A DNA stretch of 64,000 nt, from the NCBI GenBank assembly GCA_900755895.1, contig CAAEIG010000138.1:27436-91435 (forward strand), in the 5' to 3' direction. The notes beneath the pieces were generated by a model, which saw only the letters and a list, made by a program, of their open reading frames with translations, was not told where the DNA came from and searched no databases. Below are positions 1 through 8,240 of this stretch, one piece after another (the first letter of the stretch is position 1; every line of letters starts with the position of its first letter). The DNA comes from Clostridia bacterium (lineage in GTDB: Bacteria; Bacillota; Clostridia; Oscillospirales; Acutalibacteraceae). The position numbers were made by a program, and so were the translations under genes.

Positions 1-2
1 AT

Positions 3-50
3 GAAGAGGACCTGCGCCGCATGGCTCACGAGCTGATGCTTCGCCGGTAA
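3..50 (+). CDS. 3' end of an unidentified gene (partial)
   Basis: Frame 3 is open from the left edge and ends at TAA 48-50. It encodes a short charged helix-like tail (EEDLRRMAHELMLRR) of a gene that starts outside the window. The tail is too short to assign a family. A GC-rich inverted repeat (CGTCCC near 59, GGGACG near 88) follows without a T-run. The reading is uncertain because only 15 codons are visible. Confidence 0.3.
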   Translation, partial: EEDLRRMAHELMLRR

Positions 51-165
51 GCGGTTGACGTCCCGGAGAGCGGACTCTGGGACGCAGCTACATAGTGGGT
101 AAGAGGACGAAAATGGATGCTCAAAACCCTCGCGAAAAAAATTTTGAAAAAATTGAAAAAAGGGG

Positions 166-194
166 TTGATTTTTTCGAAATTATCCCTTATAAT
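166..194 (+). promoter_or_regulatory. sigma-A promoter of tRNA-Pro
   Basis: The -35 TTGATT (166-171) and -10 TATAAT (189-194) are separated by 17 bp. The tRNA begins 13 bp after the -10. Confidence 0.75.
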
Positions 195-206
195 AAACCA
201 CGTTGT

Positions 207-282
207 CCGGGTGTGGCGCAGTTGGTAGCGCGCTTGACTGGGGGTCAAGAGGCCGTGAGTTCAAGTCTCGCCACTCGGACCA
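207..282 (+). tRNA. tRNA-Pro (anticodon GGG)
   Basis: A full cloverleaf can be folded. The acceptor pairs CCGGGTG with CACTCGG, the D stem is GCGC/GCGC, and the anticodon stem CTTGA/TCAAG has loop CTGGGGG with anticodon GGG at 240-242. The T stem is GTGAG/CTCGC with loop TTCAAGT. CCA is encoded at 280-282. It has its own promoter and terminator. Confidence 0.95.
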
Positions 283-313
283 AGACGACAGAGTTTTCTC
301 TGTCGTCTTTTTT
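283..313 (+). terminator. intrinsic terminator of tRNA-Pro
   Basis: The stem GACGACAGAG/CTCTGTCGTC closes a TTTT loop and is followed by six T. It directly follows the tRNA. Confidence 0.85.
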
Positions 314-370
314 GTTTTCTTTGTGTTTAGCTTGTGCTATAGTAGAGCAAACAGTTTTCAGGAGGTGCCT

Positions 371-1240
371 ATGAAAAGGTTCCCAGCTCGAAAAAAGAAC
401 ATATTACTTCTGGTTTGTCTGGCTGTGATATTCATAGTGCTTGGTGTGTGGCTTTGGCGCGGAAATATGGATTTGACCGTCACTCGCTATGAGCTGGATA
501 TCCTCCCAGAGGAGGGGCGCTTCACCATAGCCCAAGTATCCGATCTGCACAATGCCCAATTTGGCCAGGGAAACCAAGAGCTTCTGGCACTGTTGGAAGA
601 GGTTGAGCCCGATATGATTACTGTAACCGGCGATCTCATCGACAGTCGCTCCACCAATCTTTCCGTGGCCTCTAATTTTATGGAACGCGCTGTGAAAATC
701 GCTCCTGTCTACTACGTCACGGGCAACCACGAGGCTAGAGTGCTTGACGCCTACCAAACCATCAAAGATGTTATGGAAGCAGCAGGAGTTGAGGTGCTGG
801 AGGATGAGGTTGTCCCTATTCCAGGTCAGCCAATAGAGTTGGTTGGCCTGGATGATGGAGCTTTTGACAGAGTTCCGGACCAGGCCTTGGTGGATAGTGC
901 AGGATGGAACCTGCAATTGGCTTTGGATGAGCTATCAAAAGCGTGGGAAGGGGAAACAAATGTCTGCCGGGTACTCCTGACTCACCGTCCTGAATATGTG
1001 GAGCTTTACGCTCAGTACGATGTGGATCTGGTGCTGGCTGGCCATGCCCACGGGGGCCAGATTCGCGTTCCTGGTTTGGGTGGACTGTATGCACCTGGGC
1101 AAGGGTTCCTGCCGGACTATGAGGATGGTCTTCATCAGGTGGGGGAGACCAGAATGATTGTCAGCCGGGGATTGGGAAATAGCATATTCCCGTTGCGGGT
1201 GAACAATCCCCCGGAGCTGGTGGTTGTAACATTGACATGA
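371..1240 (+). CDS. membrane-anchored metallophosphoesterase (YkuE/YaeI-like)
   Basis: A 289-residue calcineurin-like phosphoesterase. An N-terminal membrane segment (about residues 11-28) follows a basic stretch, so the catalytic domain probably faces outward. The metal-binding motifs appear in order: SDLH near 57-60, GDLID near 85, GNHE near 115, a THRPE motif and GHAHGGQ near the C terminus. Relatives hydrolyse phosphodiesters, some of them UDP-diacylglucosamine-like lipids; the substrate here is unknown. The ATG at 371 is chosen because AGGAGGTG lies just upstream, although the frame stays open further 5'. A weak -10-like TATAGT lies near 336, after the tRNA terminator. Confidence 0.85.
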   Translation: MKRFPARKKNILLLVCLAVIFIVLGVWLWRGNMDLTVTRYELDILPEEGRFTIAQVSDLHNAQFGQGNQELLALLEEVEPDMITVTGDLIDSRSTNLSVASNFMERAVKIAPVYYVTGNHEARVLDAYQTIKDVMEAAGVEVLEDEVVPIPGQPIELVGLDDGAFDRVPDQALVDSAGWNLQLALDELSKAWEGETNVCRVLLTHRPEYVELYAQYDVDLVLAGHAHGGQIRVPGLGGLYAPGQGFLPDYEDGLHQVGETRMIVSRGLGNSIFPLRVNNPPELVVVTLT

Positions 1241-1334
1241 TAGCCGCAAACAAAGCCCATTGATGCGGGGAGCAAATCAGAATGCACCCAGGAAAAACAA
1301 GGGAAGCTTTTGAGGTTACTAAAGACATGAAAAG

Positions 1335-1364
1335 GGGATGCCGCTATTGAGCAGCATCCCCTTA
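1335..1364. terminator. bidirectional intrinsic terminator
   Basis: The inverted repeat GGGGATGC/GCATCCCC has T-rich DNA on its right and A-rich DNA on its left. It lies between two convergent genes. Confidence 0.6.
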
Positions 1365-1375
1365 GCTTATTTTAT

Positions 1376-1729
1376 TTATTCGTTTACATGATGACAGGTG
1401 GGGCAGGTTTTGCCTCCGGGGGGCAGCTGTGTGCCGCAATGATTGCAGTATTCCACTGCAGTGGCGGCAGTTGGCTCCTCTGGAAGCAGCTTCCGCAGTT
1501 TTTCCTCCAAACGGAGTTGAATATCCGTTTGCTGGTCCAACAGGCAGATGATCTGAGAGATGCCCCACAAGATGCTGCCCAGAAATAGGCTGGAAAGAAT
1601 GAACGACAACGCCACGAGCCATTGCTCAAAACTGCTGCCAAACAAGACGATCACACCCCAGGTGCATCCGCCGATACCAATGACGGCACCAACGATCATC
1701 AAAAGAAAGCCCACATTGTTTTTATACAT
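1376..1729 (-). CDS. small membrane protein with C-terminal zinc ribbon
   Basis: A 117-residue protein with two predicted membrane segments (about residues 7-29 and 36-58). A Glu/Leu-rich amphipathic stretch follows, then a C-terminal zinc ribbon (CNHCG...CPTCH). The ATG at 1729 is preceded by GAGGAGGCG on the minus strand, so the longer open frame upstream is not used. Zinc-ribbon membrane proteins of this layout are common in Clostridia without known function. It converges on the phosphoesterase gene. Confidence 0.7.
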   Translation of the reverse strand: MYKNNVGFLLMIVGAVIGIGGCTWGVIVLFGSSFEQWLVALSFILSSLFLGSILWGISQIICLLDQQTDIQLRLEEKLRKLLPEEPTAATAVEYCNHCGTQLPPGGKTCPTCHHVNE

Positions 1730-1798
1730 ATAGCTCGCCTCCTCTCGTTCTGTCTTCAGTATAGCAGAGCCTAAAAGAGTCGGCAATTGCTCTTTTTT

Positions 1799-2131
1799 CT
1801 AAAAAATCAAATTCTCTTCTGTAGGATCCCACAAGCATTTTCGCAAGTCAACTCTACCGTCCGGACGGAAGGGAATCCCCTCGCGTTCCAACAGTTGACG
1901 CTGAATCTCCTTGCCCCCAAAAGCCTGGTCACAGCAAAGGGAGCCATCCCGATACAGCACCCTGTGGCAGGGAAGATCCTCAGGAGCTCTTTGCATGGCA
2001 GCTCCAACGATGCGGGCGGCCCTGGGGGATCCAACCAGTATGGCCAGCTGGCCATAGGTGGAAACCTTTCCTGCGGGAATTTGACTTACAAGACGATAGA
2101 TGCGTTTGGGAAACGTATCCAATTCCGTCAC
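1799..2131 (-). CDS. MGMT-family DNA-binding alkyltransferase-like protein
   Basis: A 110-residue protein equal to the C-terminal half of O6-alkylguanine-DNA alkyltransferase. It has the helix-turn-helix signature (IPAGKVSTYGQLA) and the PCHRV active-site motif, with Cys at residue 55. Alkyltransferase-like (ATL) proteins usually have Trp there, so alkyl transfer to Cys may still occur. The N-terminal MGMT domain is absent, as in YbaZ-type proteins. The start is GTG at 2131; a TTG at 2122 has better spacing from the AAGGGGG ribosome site and could be the real one. The role is probably sensing or repair of O6-alkylguanine. Confidence 0.8.
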   Translation of the reverse strand: MTELDTFPKRIYRLVSQIPAGKVSTYGQLAILVGSPRAARIVGAAMQRAPEDLPCHRVLYRDGSLCCDQAFGGKEIQRQLLEREGIPFRPDGRVDLRKCLWDPTEENLIF

Positions 2132-2218
2132 CCCCTTTTCTACACTGTAGCACGGAGGAAAAACGGTGTCAAGTCAGGCCGTATTTGACCGGGAAAGGAA
2201 ACAATTCCCCGGGGGGAG

Positions 2219-2247
2219 TTGATTTTTCCTTGCTTGTCCAGTATAAT
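2219..2247 (+). promoter_or_regulatory. sigma-A promoter of fba
   Basis: TTGATT (2219-2224) and TATAAT (2242-2247) with a 17-bp spacer, about 40 bp before the start codon. Confidence 0.75.
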
Positions 2248-2288
2248 AAAAACAGTCAAAAATCTTTCCATTTTGGGAGGCACGCTTT

Positions 2289-3152
2289 ATGTTAGTTTCC
2301 GCAAAAGAAATGCTCACTAAGGCCAAGGCAGGCAAGTATGCTGTTGGCCAGTTCAACATCAACAATCTGGAGTGGACCAAGGCCATTCTGCTCACTGCCC
2401 AGGAGCTCAACTCTCCTGTGATCCTCGGTGTGTCCGAGGGCGCCGGCAAGTATATGTGCGGCTATAACACTGTCACTGGTATGGTGGAAGGGATGCTCAA
2501 GACTTTGAACATCACTGTCCCCGTTGCTCTGCATCTGGACCACGGCTCCTATGAGGGCGCTCTGAAGGCTATGGAGGATGGTTTCTCCTCCGTTATGTTC
2601 GACGGCTCCCACTACGGGATTGAGGAGAACATTGAGAAGACCAAGGAGATCATCCGCATTGCTACAGAGAAGGGGATTTCCGTTGAGGCTGAGGTTGGCG
2701 CTATCGGCGGCGAGGAAGACGGCGTTGTCGGCGGCGGCGAAGTTGCCGATCCCGATGAGTGCAAGATGATCGCTGATCTGGGTGTTACCATGCTGGCTGC
2801 TGGTATTGGCAACATTCATGGCGTGTACCCCGAGAACTGGCAGGGCCTGAACTTCGAAGTTCTGGCTAAGATCCAGGAGAAGACCGGCACCATGCCTCTG
2901 GTGCTCCACGGCGGCACCGGCATTCCCGCTGAGATGGTGAAGAAGGCCATCACCCTGGGCGTTTCCAAGGTGAACGTGAACACCGAGTGCCAGCTGGCTT
3001 TTGCTGCTGCCACCCGCAAGTATATCGAAGAGGGCAAGGATCATCAGGGCAAGGGCTTCGATCCCCGCAAGCTGCTGGCTCCTGGCACCGAGGCCATCAA
3101 GGAGACCGTCAAGGAGAAGATGGAGCTGTTCGGCTCTATTGGCAAGGCGTAA
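2289..3152 (+). CDS. fba: class II fructose-1,6-bisphosphate aldolase
   Basis: A 287-residue zinc-dependent aldolase that cleaves fructose-1,6-bisphosphate to dihydroxyacetone phosphate and glyceraldehyde-3-phosphate. Visible class II signatures are GQFNINN near residue 17, LHLDHG near 81 with the catalytic Asp and a zinc His, and the glycine-rich LHGGTGIP near 208, followed by NVNTE, which binds the phosphate. The codons are strongly biased, as expected for an abundant glycolytic enzyme. It is monocistronic: strong promoter upstream, terminator downstream, GGGAGG ribosome site 8 nt before the ATG. Confidence 0.95.
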   Translation: MLVSAKEMLTKAKAGKYAVGQFNINNLEWTKAILLTAQELNSPVILGVSEGAGKYMCGYNTVTGMVEGMLKTLNITVPVALHLDHGSYEGALKAMEDGFSSVMFDGSHYGIEENIEKTKEIIRIATEKGISVEAEVGAIGGEEDGVVGGGEVADPDECKMIADLGVTMLAAGIGNIHGVYPENWQGLNFEVLAKIQEKTGTMPLVLHGGTGIPAEMVKKAITLGVSKVNVNTECQLAFAAATRKYIEEGKDHQGKGFDPRKLLAPGTEAIKETVKEKMELFGSIGKA

Positions 3153-3213
3153 GAATCCTTTGGCTGAAAGGGGTTTGCTCCTTTTTTATCCGGCGCAGCC
3201 ATTGGAAAATAGA

Positions 3214-3250
3214 GGGATGGTACGGTTTTCCGTACTGTCCCTTTTTGTTT
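3214..3250 (+). terminator. intrinsic terminator after fba
   Basis: A 12-bp stem (GGGATGGTACGG with CCGTACTGTCCC, two G-T pairs) with a TTTT loop is followed by TTTTTGTTTTT. Confidence 0.85.
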
Positions 3251-3263
3251 TTGGGCGATTTTC

Positions 3264-3292
3264 TTGTATTTTCCATAGCACTATGGTATAAT
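3264..3292 (+). promoter_or_regulatory. sigma-A promoter of the pseudokinase gene
   Basis: TTGTAT (3264-3269) and TATAAT (3287-3292) with a 17-bp spacer, 80 bp before the ATG. Confidence 0.65.
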
Positions 3293-3372
3293 AACAGCGA
3301 GATTTTATTCTGCCGGCGGAGAAATATGATTTTTCCGTGCTTTGGGGCGGCTTTGGAATTGTGGAGGAAATC

Positions 3373-4980
3373 ATGGAAAGCAAACTGTGTGCCAATTGTT
3401 TTGCCGAGCTGCAGCCCGGCGGCGGGGCTTGTCCTGTCTGCGGATGGGACAATGATCGGCCCCAGCCTGCCGAGGCTCTCGGCTGCCATAGTGTGGTTGC
3501 TTCCCGATATGAGGTGGGGCGCGTAAAGGCAGTGAACGGAGAGGGCTTCACCTATGCCGCCTTGGATTTGACCACAAGAAAACCAGTGGATTTGCGGGAG
3601 TTTTTTCCCACATCCCTAGCGACACGCAGCCAGAATGACGGTACGGTTATCCCGCATTCTGGAAAAGAGTCCATTTTTGACAAATACCTGGATGACTTTA
3701 TTGACTTGCAAAAGAATATCAGCCGCCTGCGGGAAGTGACTGTGGTTCACTCTGTGCTGGATATTTTTGAAGAGAATTACACTGCCTATGCGGTGTATGA
3801 GTATGTGCCTGCGATTTCCCTGCGGCGGTATGTGGAAAACGTGGGAGGGTCCCTGTCTTGGAACGCGGCGAATCGGATGTTTCAGCCGGTGTTGTCTGCT
3901 TTGGGCTTGATGAATTCCCTGGGCATTGCCCATCTGGGTGTGTCGCCGGACAATCTCCGTGTCACCCAGGAGAATACCCTGTTGATTACTGGCTTTTCCA
4001 TTGTTGCAGCCCGACGGGCTGGCACAGAGCTGGAGCCTGATTTGGCACTTGGATTCGCTGCTCTGGAGCAGTACAGCACCAAGGCACCCTGCGGAGAAAC
4101 CAGCGATGTGTACGGATTTGGCGCCACGTTGCTTTTTGCTCTGACCGGTCAGGGGCCCCAGGAGGCTCCTCGCCGGCTGAAGGATCAGCGTTTGATGATC
4201 TCTCGAGAGGTGTTGCACTCCTTGCCGCCTTTTGCCGTGACTGCCATTGCTAATGCTTTGCAGGTGCATCCCAGCAAGCGCACAGCCAGTTTTGAGCGCT
4301 TTAAAACGGAGTTGGCTGCGGCCCCCACCTTGGTGACTGAAGTGGACCAAACCGAGGCTATCCGGCGGATTCCGCCTCTGGACCTGAAGGTTCCCCAAGG
4401 CCGTGGCCTGCCACCATTCGTGTGGCTGATTGGCTCTGGAGTGGTGACCTTGGTGGCCCTGGTGATCGTGGCATCCCTGTGGCTGGGAGAGAGAGGCATG
4501 TCCTTTGGAGATTTGACGCAGTTGTTCCAGGAGAGCAGCACTGTGGAGCAAGTGACGGAAGTACCCAATTTGGTGAACGCCAATTATGAGGAGGTTCTCC
4601 AGAAGGTGGAGAGTGGAGAGTATGCCTTCCAGGTGAAAGTCACTGCACAGGAATTCAATGATACTGTGGCGGAGGGCTGCATCAGCAGTCAGGTGCCCTT
4701 TGCAGGGGAGCCTCTGCCGGAAGACGGTACCGTGAGTGTTACCGTCAGCCGAGGTAGTGCTACCCGTACTTTGCCGGATTTCAACGGCGTGAGTTATGAG
4801 AAATTGCAGCAGGTACTTGTGGAGAGTGGATTTGTGCCAGAGCGGGTGGATGAGGCCAGCGAAGACGTGGAGGCCGGTTATGTCCTGCGGTATCAGGATC
4901 ACCAGGTGGGAGATTCCCTGGATTACGGTTCCACAGTGACGGTAGTGGTCAGTTCCGGGCCGACGGCTCCGGCGGAGTAA
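3373..4980 (+). CDS. zinc-ribbon / pseudokinase / transmembrane / PASTA receptor-like protein
   Basis: A 535-residue protein. An N-terminal zinc ribbon uses Cys 6, 9, 20 and 23. A protein-kinase-like domain spans about 45-320, one membrane helix about 348-370, and two PASTA repeats begin near 397 and 467. The catalytic residues are lost: the HRD loop reads HLGVSPDN (187-194), DFG is replaced by GFS (207-209), and the beta-3 Lys position reads Arg (VDLREFF). Structural motifs remain (a GFAALEQY activation-segment end, SDVYGFGATLL). PASTA domains bind muropeptides in PknB-type kinases, so this may sense cell wall without phosphorylating. GGAGGA precedes the ATG. It probably forms an operon with the regulator 17 bp downstream. 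Confidence 0.8.
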   Translation: MESKLCANCFAELQPGGGACPVCGWDNDRPQPAEALGCHSVVASRYEVGRVKAVNGEGFTYAALDLTTRKPVDLREFFPTSLATRSQNDGTVIPHSGKESIFDKYLDDFIDLQKNISRLREVTVVHSVLDIFEENYTAYAVYEYVPAISLRRYVENVGGSLSWNAANRMFQPVLSALGLMNSLGIAHLGVSPDNLRVTQENTLLITGFSIVAARRAGTELEPDLALGFAALEQYSTKAPCGETSDVYGFGATLLFALTGQGPQEAPRRLKDQRLMISREVLHSLPPFAVTAIANALQVHPSKRTASFERFKTELAAAPTLVTEVDQTEAIRRIPPLDLKVPQGRGLPPFVWLIGSGVVTLVALVIVASLWLGERGMSFGDLTQLFQESSTVEQVTEVPNLVNANYEEVLQKVESGEYAFQVKVTAQEFNDTVAEGCISSQVPFAGEPLPEDGTVSVTVSRGSATRTLPDFNGVSYEKLQQVLVESGFVPERVDEASEDVEAGYVLRYQDHQVGDSLDYGSTVTVVVSSGPTAPAE

Positions 4981-4997
4981 AGGGGAGGGGAGCGTCC

Positions 4998-5654
4998 ATG
5001 CCCAACGTGTCCGAGAAGAAATTGAAGCTGCTATATTTGGCGCGCCTCCTGTGGGAACGGACCGATGGGCAGCATGCTGTCACCTTGTCACAAATGATGG
5101 AAGAGCTGGAAGCAAGGGGGATTTCTGCCGAGCGCAAGAGCTTGTATGACGACTTGGAGACCTTGCGGCGGTTTGGGTTTGACATCCGTACCCGCAAGGG
5201 CCGCACCTTTGAATACTACTTGGCGGAACGTCCTTTTTCAGAGAAAGATCTGCGCTGTTTGGTGGATGCTGTGCGCTCCAATTCGGAGCTGTCAAAGCGC
5301 CGCAGTGGGGAGCTGGTGAAGAAGCTGGTTGAATTGGGCAGCCAGTATCAAGGCGAAGAGCTTCTCCGTGTTCCCGTGTCCAAGGACTTGGAAGCGAGCC
5401 CAGCAGGAGAAAAGCTGACGCTGGAGTTTTCTCAGGAATTGCTGTCCCAAGTGGAGAAGCGTTTTGGCAAGCTTTCCAATATGGAGTCCTTGCGTGGGGG
5501 AAGAATGCGGGCCCAGGTAATTGGAGCGGTGGACAGTTCCCTGTTCAGTTGGCTTTTTGAAATGGGCTTGGATATGCGCTTGACTTCTCCGAAAAAGGTG
5601 GCGGAACAGTTTCGAGAACGAGCAAAATCCTTGGCAAAAGCATATAAATCCTAG
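4998..5654 (+). CDS. WYL-family-like transcriptional regulator, shortened
   Basis: A 218-residue protein. Residues 1-75 form a winged helix-turn-helix typical of WYL/DeoR-like regulators (ERKSLYDDLETLRRFG...EYYLAERPF). The C-terminal 70 residues resemble the WCX domain that follows the WYL domain (RAQVIGAVDSSLFSWLFEMG). The central WYL ligand domain is largely missing: usual length is near 300 and the gap falls at about 115-140. It follows the pseudokinase gene closely, with GGGGAGGGG before the ATG. Its stop codon (TAG 5652-5654) overlaps the stop of the convergent flippase gene through a shared CTAG. Confidence 0.65.
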   Translation: MPNVSEKKLKLLYLARLLWERTDGQHAVTLSQMMEELEARGISAERKSLYDDLETLRRFGFDIRTRKGRTFEYYLAERPFSEKDLRCLVDAVRSNSELSKRRSGELVKKLVELGSQYQGEELLRVPVSKDLEASPAGEKLTLEFSQELLSQVEKRFGKLSNMESLRGGRMRAQVIGAVDSSLFSWLFEMGLDMRLTSPKKVAEQFRERAKSLAKAYKS

Positions 5655-7177
5655 GTGCTGGTCCTTTGTGGACCGGCCTTTTTTTGTTCTGAGGAGGAGT
5701 CCTTGCAGAGCAGAAAGTAGAGCGGGGCAAAGATGCCTGCGGCCAAAGCGGTTCCGGCTCCTGCTGCCAACAGTGGATTTGTTACATTGTGAAAGGCTCC
5801 CCAGGCACACGCCACAGAAAATGCGGCACACAGAAAGGGGAGTACCCCGTGACGCCAGAGAGACAGGCATACCCCTGTGACTTTCAAGAGGCGGTGAAGG
5901 CTGAGAGAAGCGTTAAAAATCGTGCTGAAGAATAGAATGGCTACATAGCTTTCCATCCCGAAAAAACGCAGCAGGCAGAGCACTAAGGTAACCCGCAGCA
6001 GGGAATCGGCAAAATTATACTTCATGGAGTTAAACTGTTCATCCAGCCCCTTTAAAAGGCTGTCCACCACCACATCCAGGTAGATCAGAGGAGCCAAGGG
6101 TGCCAATACACGCAGGTAGGTTCCTGCAGCGCCGCTGTGGTAAAAAGCCTGGCCCCAACTGTCACCGAAGGCAAGGAAAACACCTGCAAAGAACATGCCA
6201 AAGGCCAGGGCCATCCCAACTGCCTTTCCGGTGATGTGGGCTACAGAGCGTCGATGCTCCAGCTCCCGTTCCTTGGCGATTTTTGGGATCAGTAGGGAGG
6301 CGAAGGAGGACAGCAGAGAAGATGGGAAAAACAGCATGGGCATTGCCATGCCGGAGAGTAAGCCGTATTGGGAGAGGGCTGCGGAATATCCCAGCCCGAA
6401 CCGCTGCAGCTCCCGAGGGATCAGCAGGTTTTCCCCAGTGTTTAACGCACTCCTTGCTGCAGAGCTCAATGTGCAGGGGAGGGCAATGTGGGAAAGGCCC
6501 CGCAGTACGCCTTGGGCTTTTTCTCGGTGGATTGGGGTGTTCCGACGCAGGCTCCTGCGGTATGCAGCCCAACTGCACAGGAAGGATGCGGCCTCGCCCA
6601 AAGTGGAGGAGAGCATCGCTGCAAAGCAGGCGGCTTCCAGGCTTTGAGGGGCGAAGTGCCAAAAGAGGAAGACTGTCACACCGATGGTGAGGATTTGTTC
6701 TACGGTATCGGAAAAGGCAGTGGACAGGGATTCGTCCACCGCCAGAAAATATCCCTTCATGCAGGTGCACAGGGACATGAAAGGCAGCCCCACGCCGAGA
6801 ATCCGCAGACAGGGTGCAGCCAGAGGATTTCCAAGAAACAGGGAGGCAGCTGGCTTAGCCAGGAAGAAAAGCGCTGTGGCAATGGTCAGACTGATGGACA
6901 TACAGAACGCGAAACACCGGGCCACGGTGGAACGAATCACTTGACGCCTGTCTTCCGCGATGGCTTTGGCGGTCATCCTGGTCACAGCGAGACTGATGCC
7001 CGAGGTGGAAAGGGTCACCGTCAGCATGAAGATGGAGAAAATCAGCTGGTAAAGTCCCATACCCGCCGACCCCATTTCTTGGGAGAGAAAGGAACGGTAG
7101 CCCATATTGGTAATGCGCAGAAACAGGGATACTGCGGTGAGCAGAGCCCCTTGAATGAGAAATTGACCTTTTGTCAT
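5651..7177 (-). CDS. SpoVB/MurJ-superfamily oligosaccharide flippase
   Basis: A 508-residue polytopic membrane protein with about 14 hydrophobic segments, matching the MOP flippase layout. The N terminus (GALLTAVSLFLRITNMGYR...) resembles the stage V sporulation protein B group, which is thought to move lipid-linked precursors for the spore cortex. Gly/Ser-rich helices in the first half and RxxxLS-type loops fit. The ATG at 7177 has GGAGG 5 nt upstream. It is divergent from prmA: the prmA promoter overlaps its 5' flank. Whether it acts in sporulation or vegetative wall export cannot be told here. Confidence 0.8.
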   Translation of the reverse strand: MTKGQFLIQGALLTAVSLFLRITNMGYRSFLSQEMGSAGMGLYQLIFSIFMLTVTLSTSGISLAVTRMTAKAIAEDRRQVIRSTVARCFAFCMSISLTIATALFFLAKPAASLFLGNPLAAPCLRILGVGLPFMSLCTCMKGYFLAVDESLSTAFSDTVEQILTIGVTVFLFWHFAPQSLEAACFAAMLSSTLGEAASFLCSWAAYRRSLRRNTPIHREKAQGVLRGLSHIALPCTLSSAARSALNTGENLLIPRELQRFGLGYSAALSQYGLLSGMAMPMLFFPSSLLSSFASLLIPKIAKERELEHRRSVAHITGKAVGMALAFGMFFAGVFLAFGDSWGQAFYHSGAAGTYLRVLAPLAPLIYLDVVVDSLLKGLDEQFNSMKYNFADSLLRVTLVLCLLRFFGMESYVAILFFSTIFNASLSLHRLLKVTGVCLSLWRHGVLPFLCAAFSVACAWGAFHNVTNPLLAAGAGTALAAGIFAPLYFLLCKDSSSEQKKAGPQRTST

Positions 7178-7189
7178 GGGCGCCTCCGG

Positions 7190-7218
7190 TTGCAATGGAG
7201 TAAAGGATGGGATATAAT
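7190..7218 (+). promoter_or_regulatory. sigma-A promoter of prmA
   Basis: TTGCAA (7190-7195) and TATAAT (7213-7218) with a 17-bp spacer, in the divergent region between the flippase gene and prmA. Confidence 0.7.
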
Positions 7219-7249
7219 ACACACAGAATCTGAGAAGCGAGGAATACTC

Positions 7250-8173
7250 ATGAATGAAAATTGGACAGAATTAAAGATAAAAGTGTCGGCGGACCGGGCG
7301 GACATGGCGGGGGACATCGCCAATATGGTGGTGCCCTATGGCATCTATATGGAGGACTACTCTCATTTAGAAGAGGAGGCCATGGAGATTGCTCACATTG
7401 ACCTGATCGACGAGGAACTGCTCCAAAAGGATCGGGAGCATGCCATCATTCACATTTACATCAGTCCCGAGGCCAATCCGGCGGAAGCGGTGTCCTTCTT
7501 GGAGGAGCGCTTCCAGGCGGAGAAGATCCCCTATGAGATCGACCGTGACTCCTGTGTGGAGGAAGATTGGATCAACAACTGGAAGAAGTATTTCCATCCC
7601 ATCCCCGTGGGTGAGAAGCTGTTGATTCGTCCTCTGTGGGAGGACGAGTACGACGCACAAGGCCGCACGGTGCTCCACTTGGAACCTGGCCTGGCCTTTG
7701 GCACCGGTACCCATGAGACTACCCGTCTCTGCCTGGAGCTGTTGGAGAAGTATGTCACCCCAGGGATCGACTTCCTGGATATGGGCTGCGGCAGTGGTAT
7801 TCTGTCTGTGGCGGCACTGCTGCTGGGAGCGAAATCCGCAGTGGGTGTGGATATCGACCCCCTGGCGGTCAAGACCGCTGTGGAGAACGCCCAGACCAAT
7901 GGGGTGGAAGACCGCTTCACTGGTATCTGTGGCAACCTGGCAGAGAAGGTTACCGGTAAGTTCCAGGTGGTAGCGGCTAATATTGTGGCGGATATTGTCA
8001 TCCTCCTCAGCCAGGATGCTCCCCGGTTCCTGAACCCAGACAGCACCTATATCGTCAGCGGAATCATCGACACCCGAGAGCAGGATGTGCTGGACGCCAT
8101 CTCTGATACCTTCCAGGTCATTGAGAGAAGAGAGGAAAAGGGCTGGGTGGCCATGGCACTGAAGCTCAAATAA
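7250..8173 (+). CDS. prmA: ribosomal protein L11 methyltransferase
   Basis: A 307-residue SAM-dependent enzyme that trimethylates ribosomal protein L11. The N-terminal L11-recognition domain (about 1-95, EDYSHLEEEAME, VEEDWINNWKKYF) is followed by the Rossmann methyltransferase domain. That domain has LEPGLAFGTGTHETT near 140 and the SAM loop LDMGCGSGILS near 175, then VDIDPLAV and ANIVADIV. The frame is open far upstream, but the ATG at 7250 lies just after the promoter and a GCGAGGAA site, and matches the family start. A terminator follows at once, so it appears monocistronic. Confidence 0.93.
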   Translation: MNENWTELKIKVSADRADMAGDIANMVVPYGIYMEDYSHLEEEAMEIAHIDLIDEELLQKDREHAIIHIYISPEANPAEAVSFLEERFQAEKIPYEIDRDSCVEEDWINNWKKYFHPIPVGEKLLIRPLWEDEYDAQGRTVLHLEPGLAFGTGTHETTRLCLELLEKYVTPGIDFLDMGCGSGILSVAALLLGAKSAVGVDIDPLAVKTAVENAQTNGVEDRFTGICGNLAEKVTGKFQVVAANIVADIVILLSQDAPRFLNPDSTYIVSGIIDTREQDVLDAISDTFQVIERREEKGWVAMALKLK

Positions 8174-8191
8174 ATTTTTTAGGGCAAAAGA

Positions 8192-8224
8192 AAAGAGAGA
8201 TGGGAGACCATCTCTCTTTTTTTG
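8192..8224. terminator. intrinsic terminator between prmA and the DUF4179 gene
   Basis: A stem of AAAGAGAGATGG with CCATCTCTCTTT and a GAGA loop, with T8 to the right. The A-run on the left lets it serve the convergent gene too. Confidence 0.85.
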
Positions 8225-8240
8225 CAAGCTATCCGTTTCA

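Noticed and set aside
6488..7249. An N-terminal extension of about 254 codons to PrmA
   Set aside because: It runs antisense through the flippase gene and across the prmA promoter; PrmA homologues begin at the ATG at 7250.
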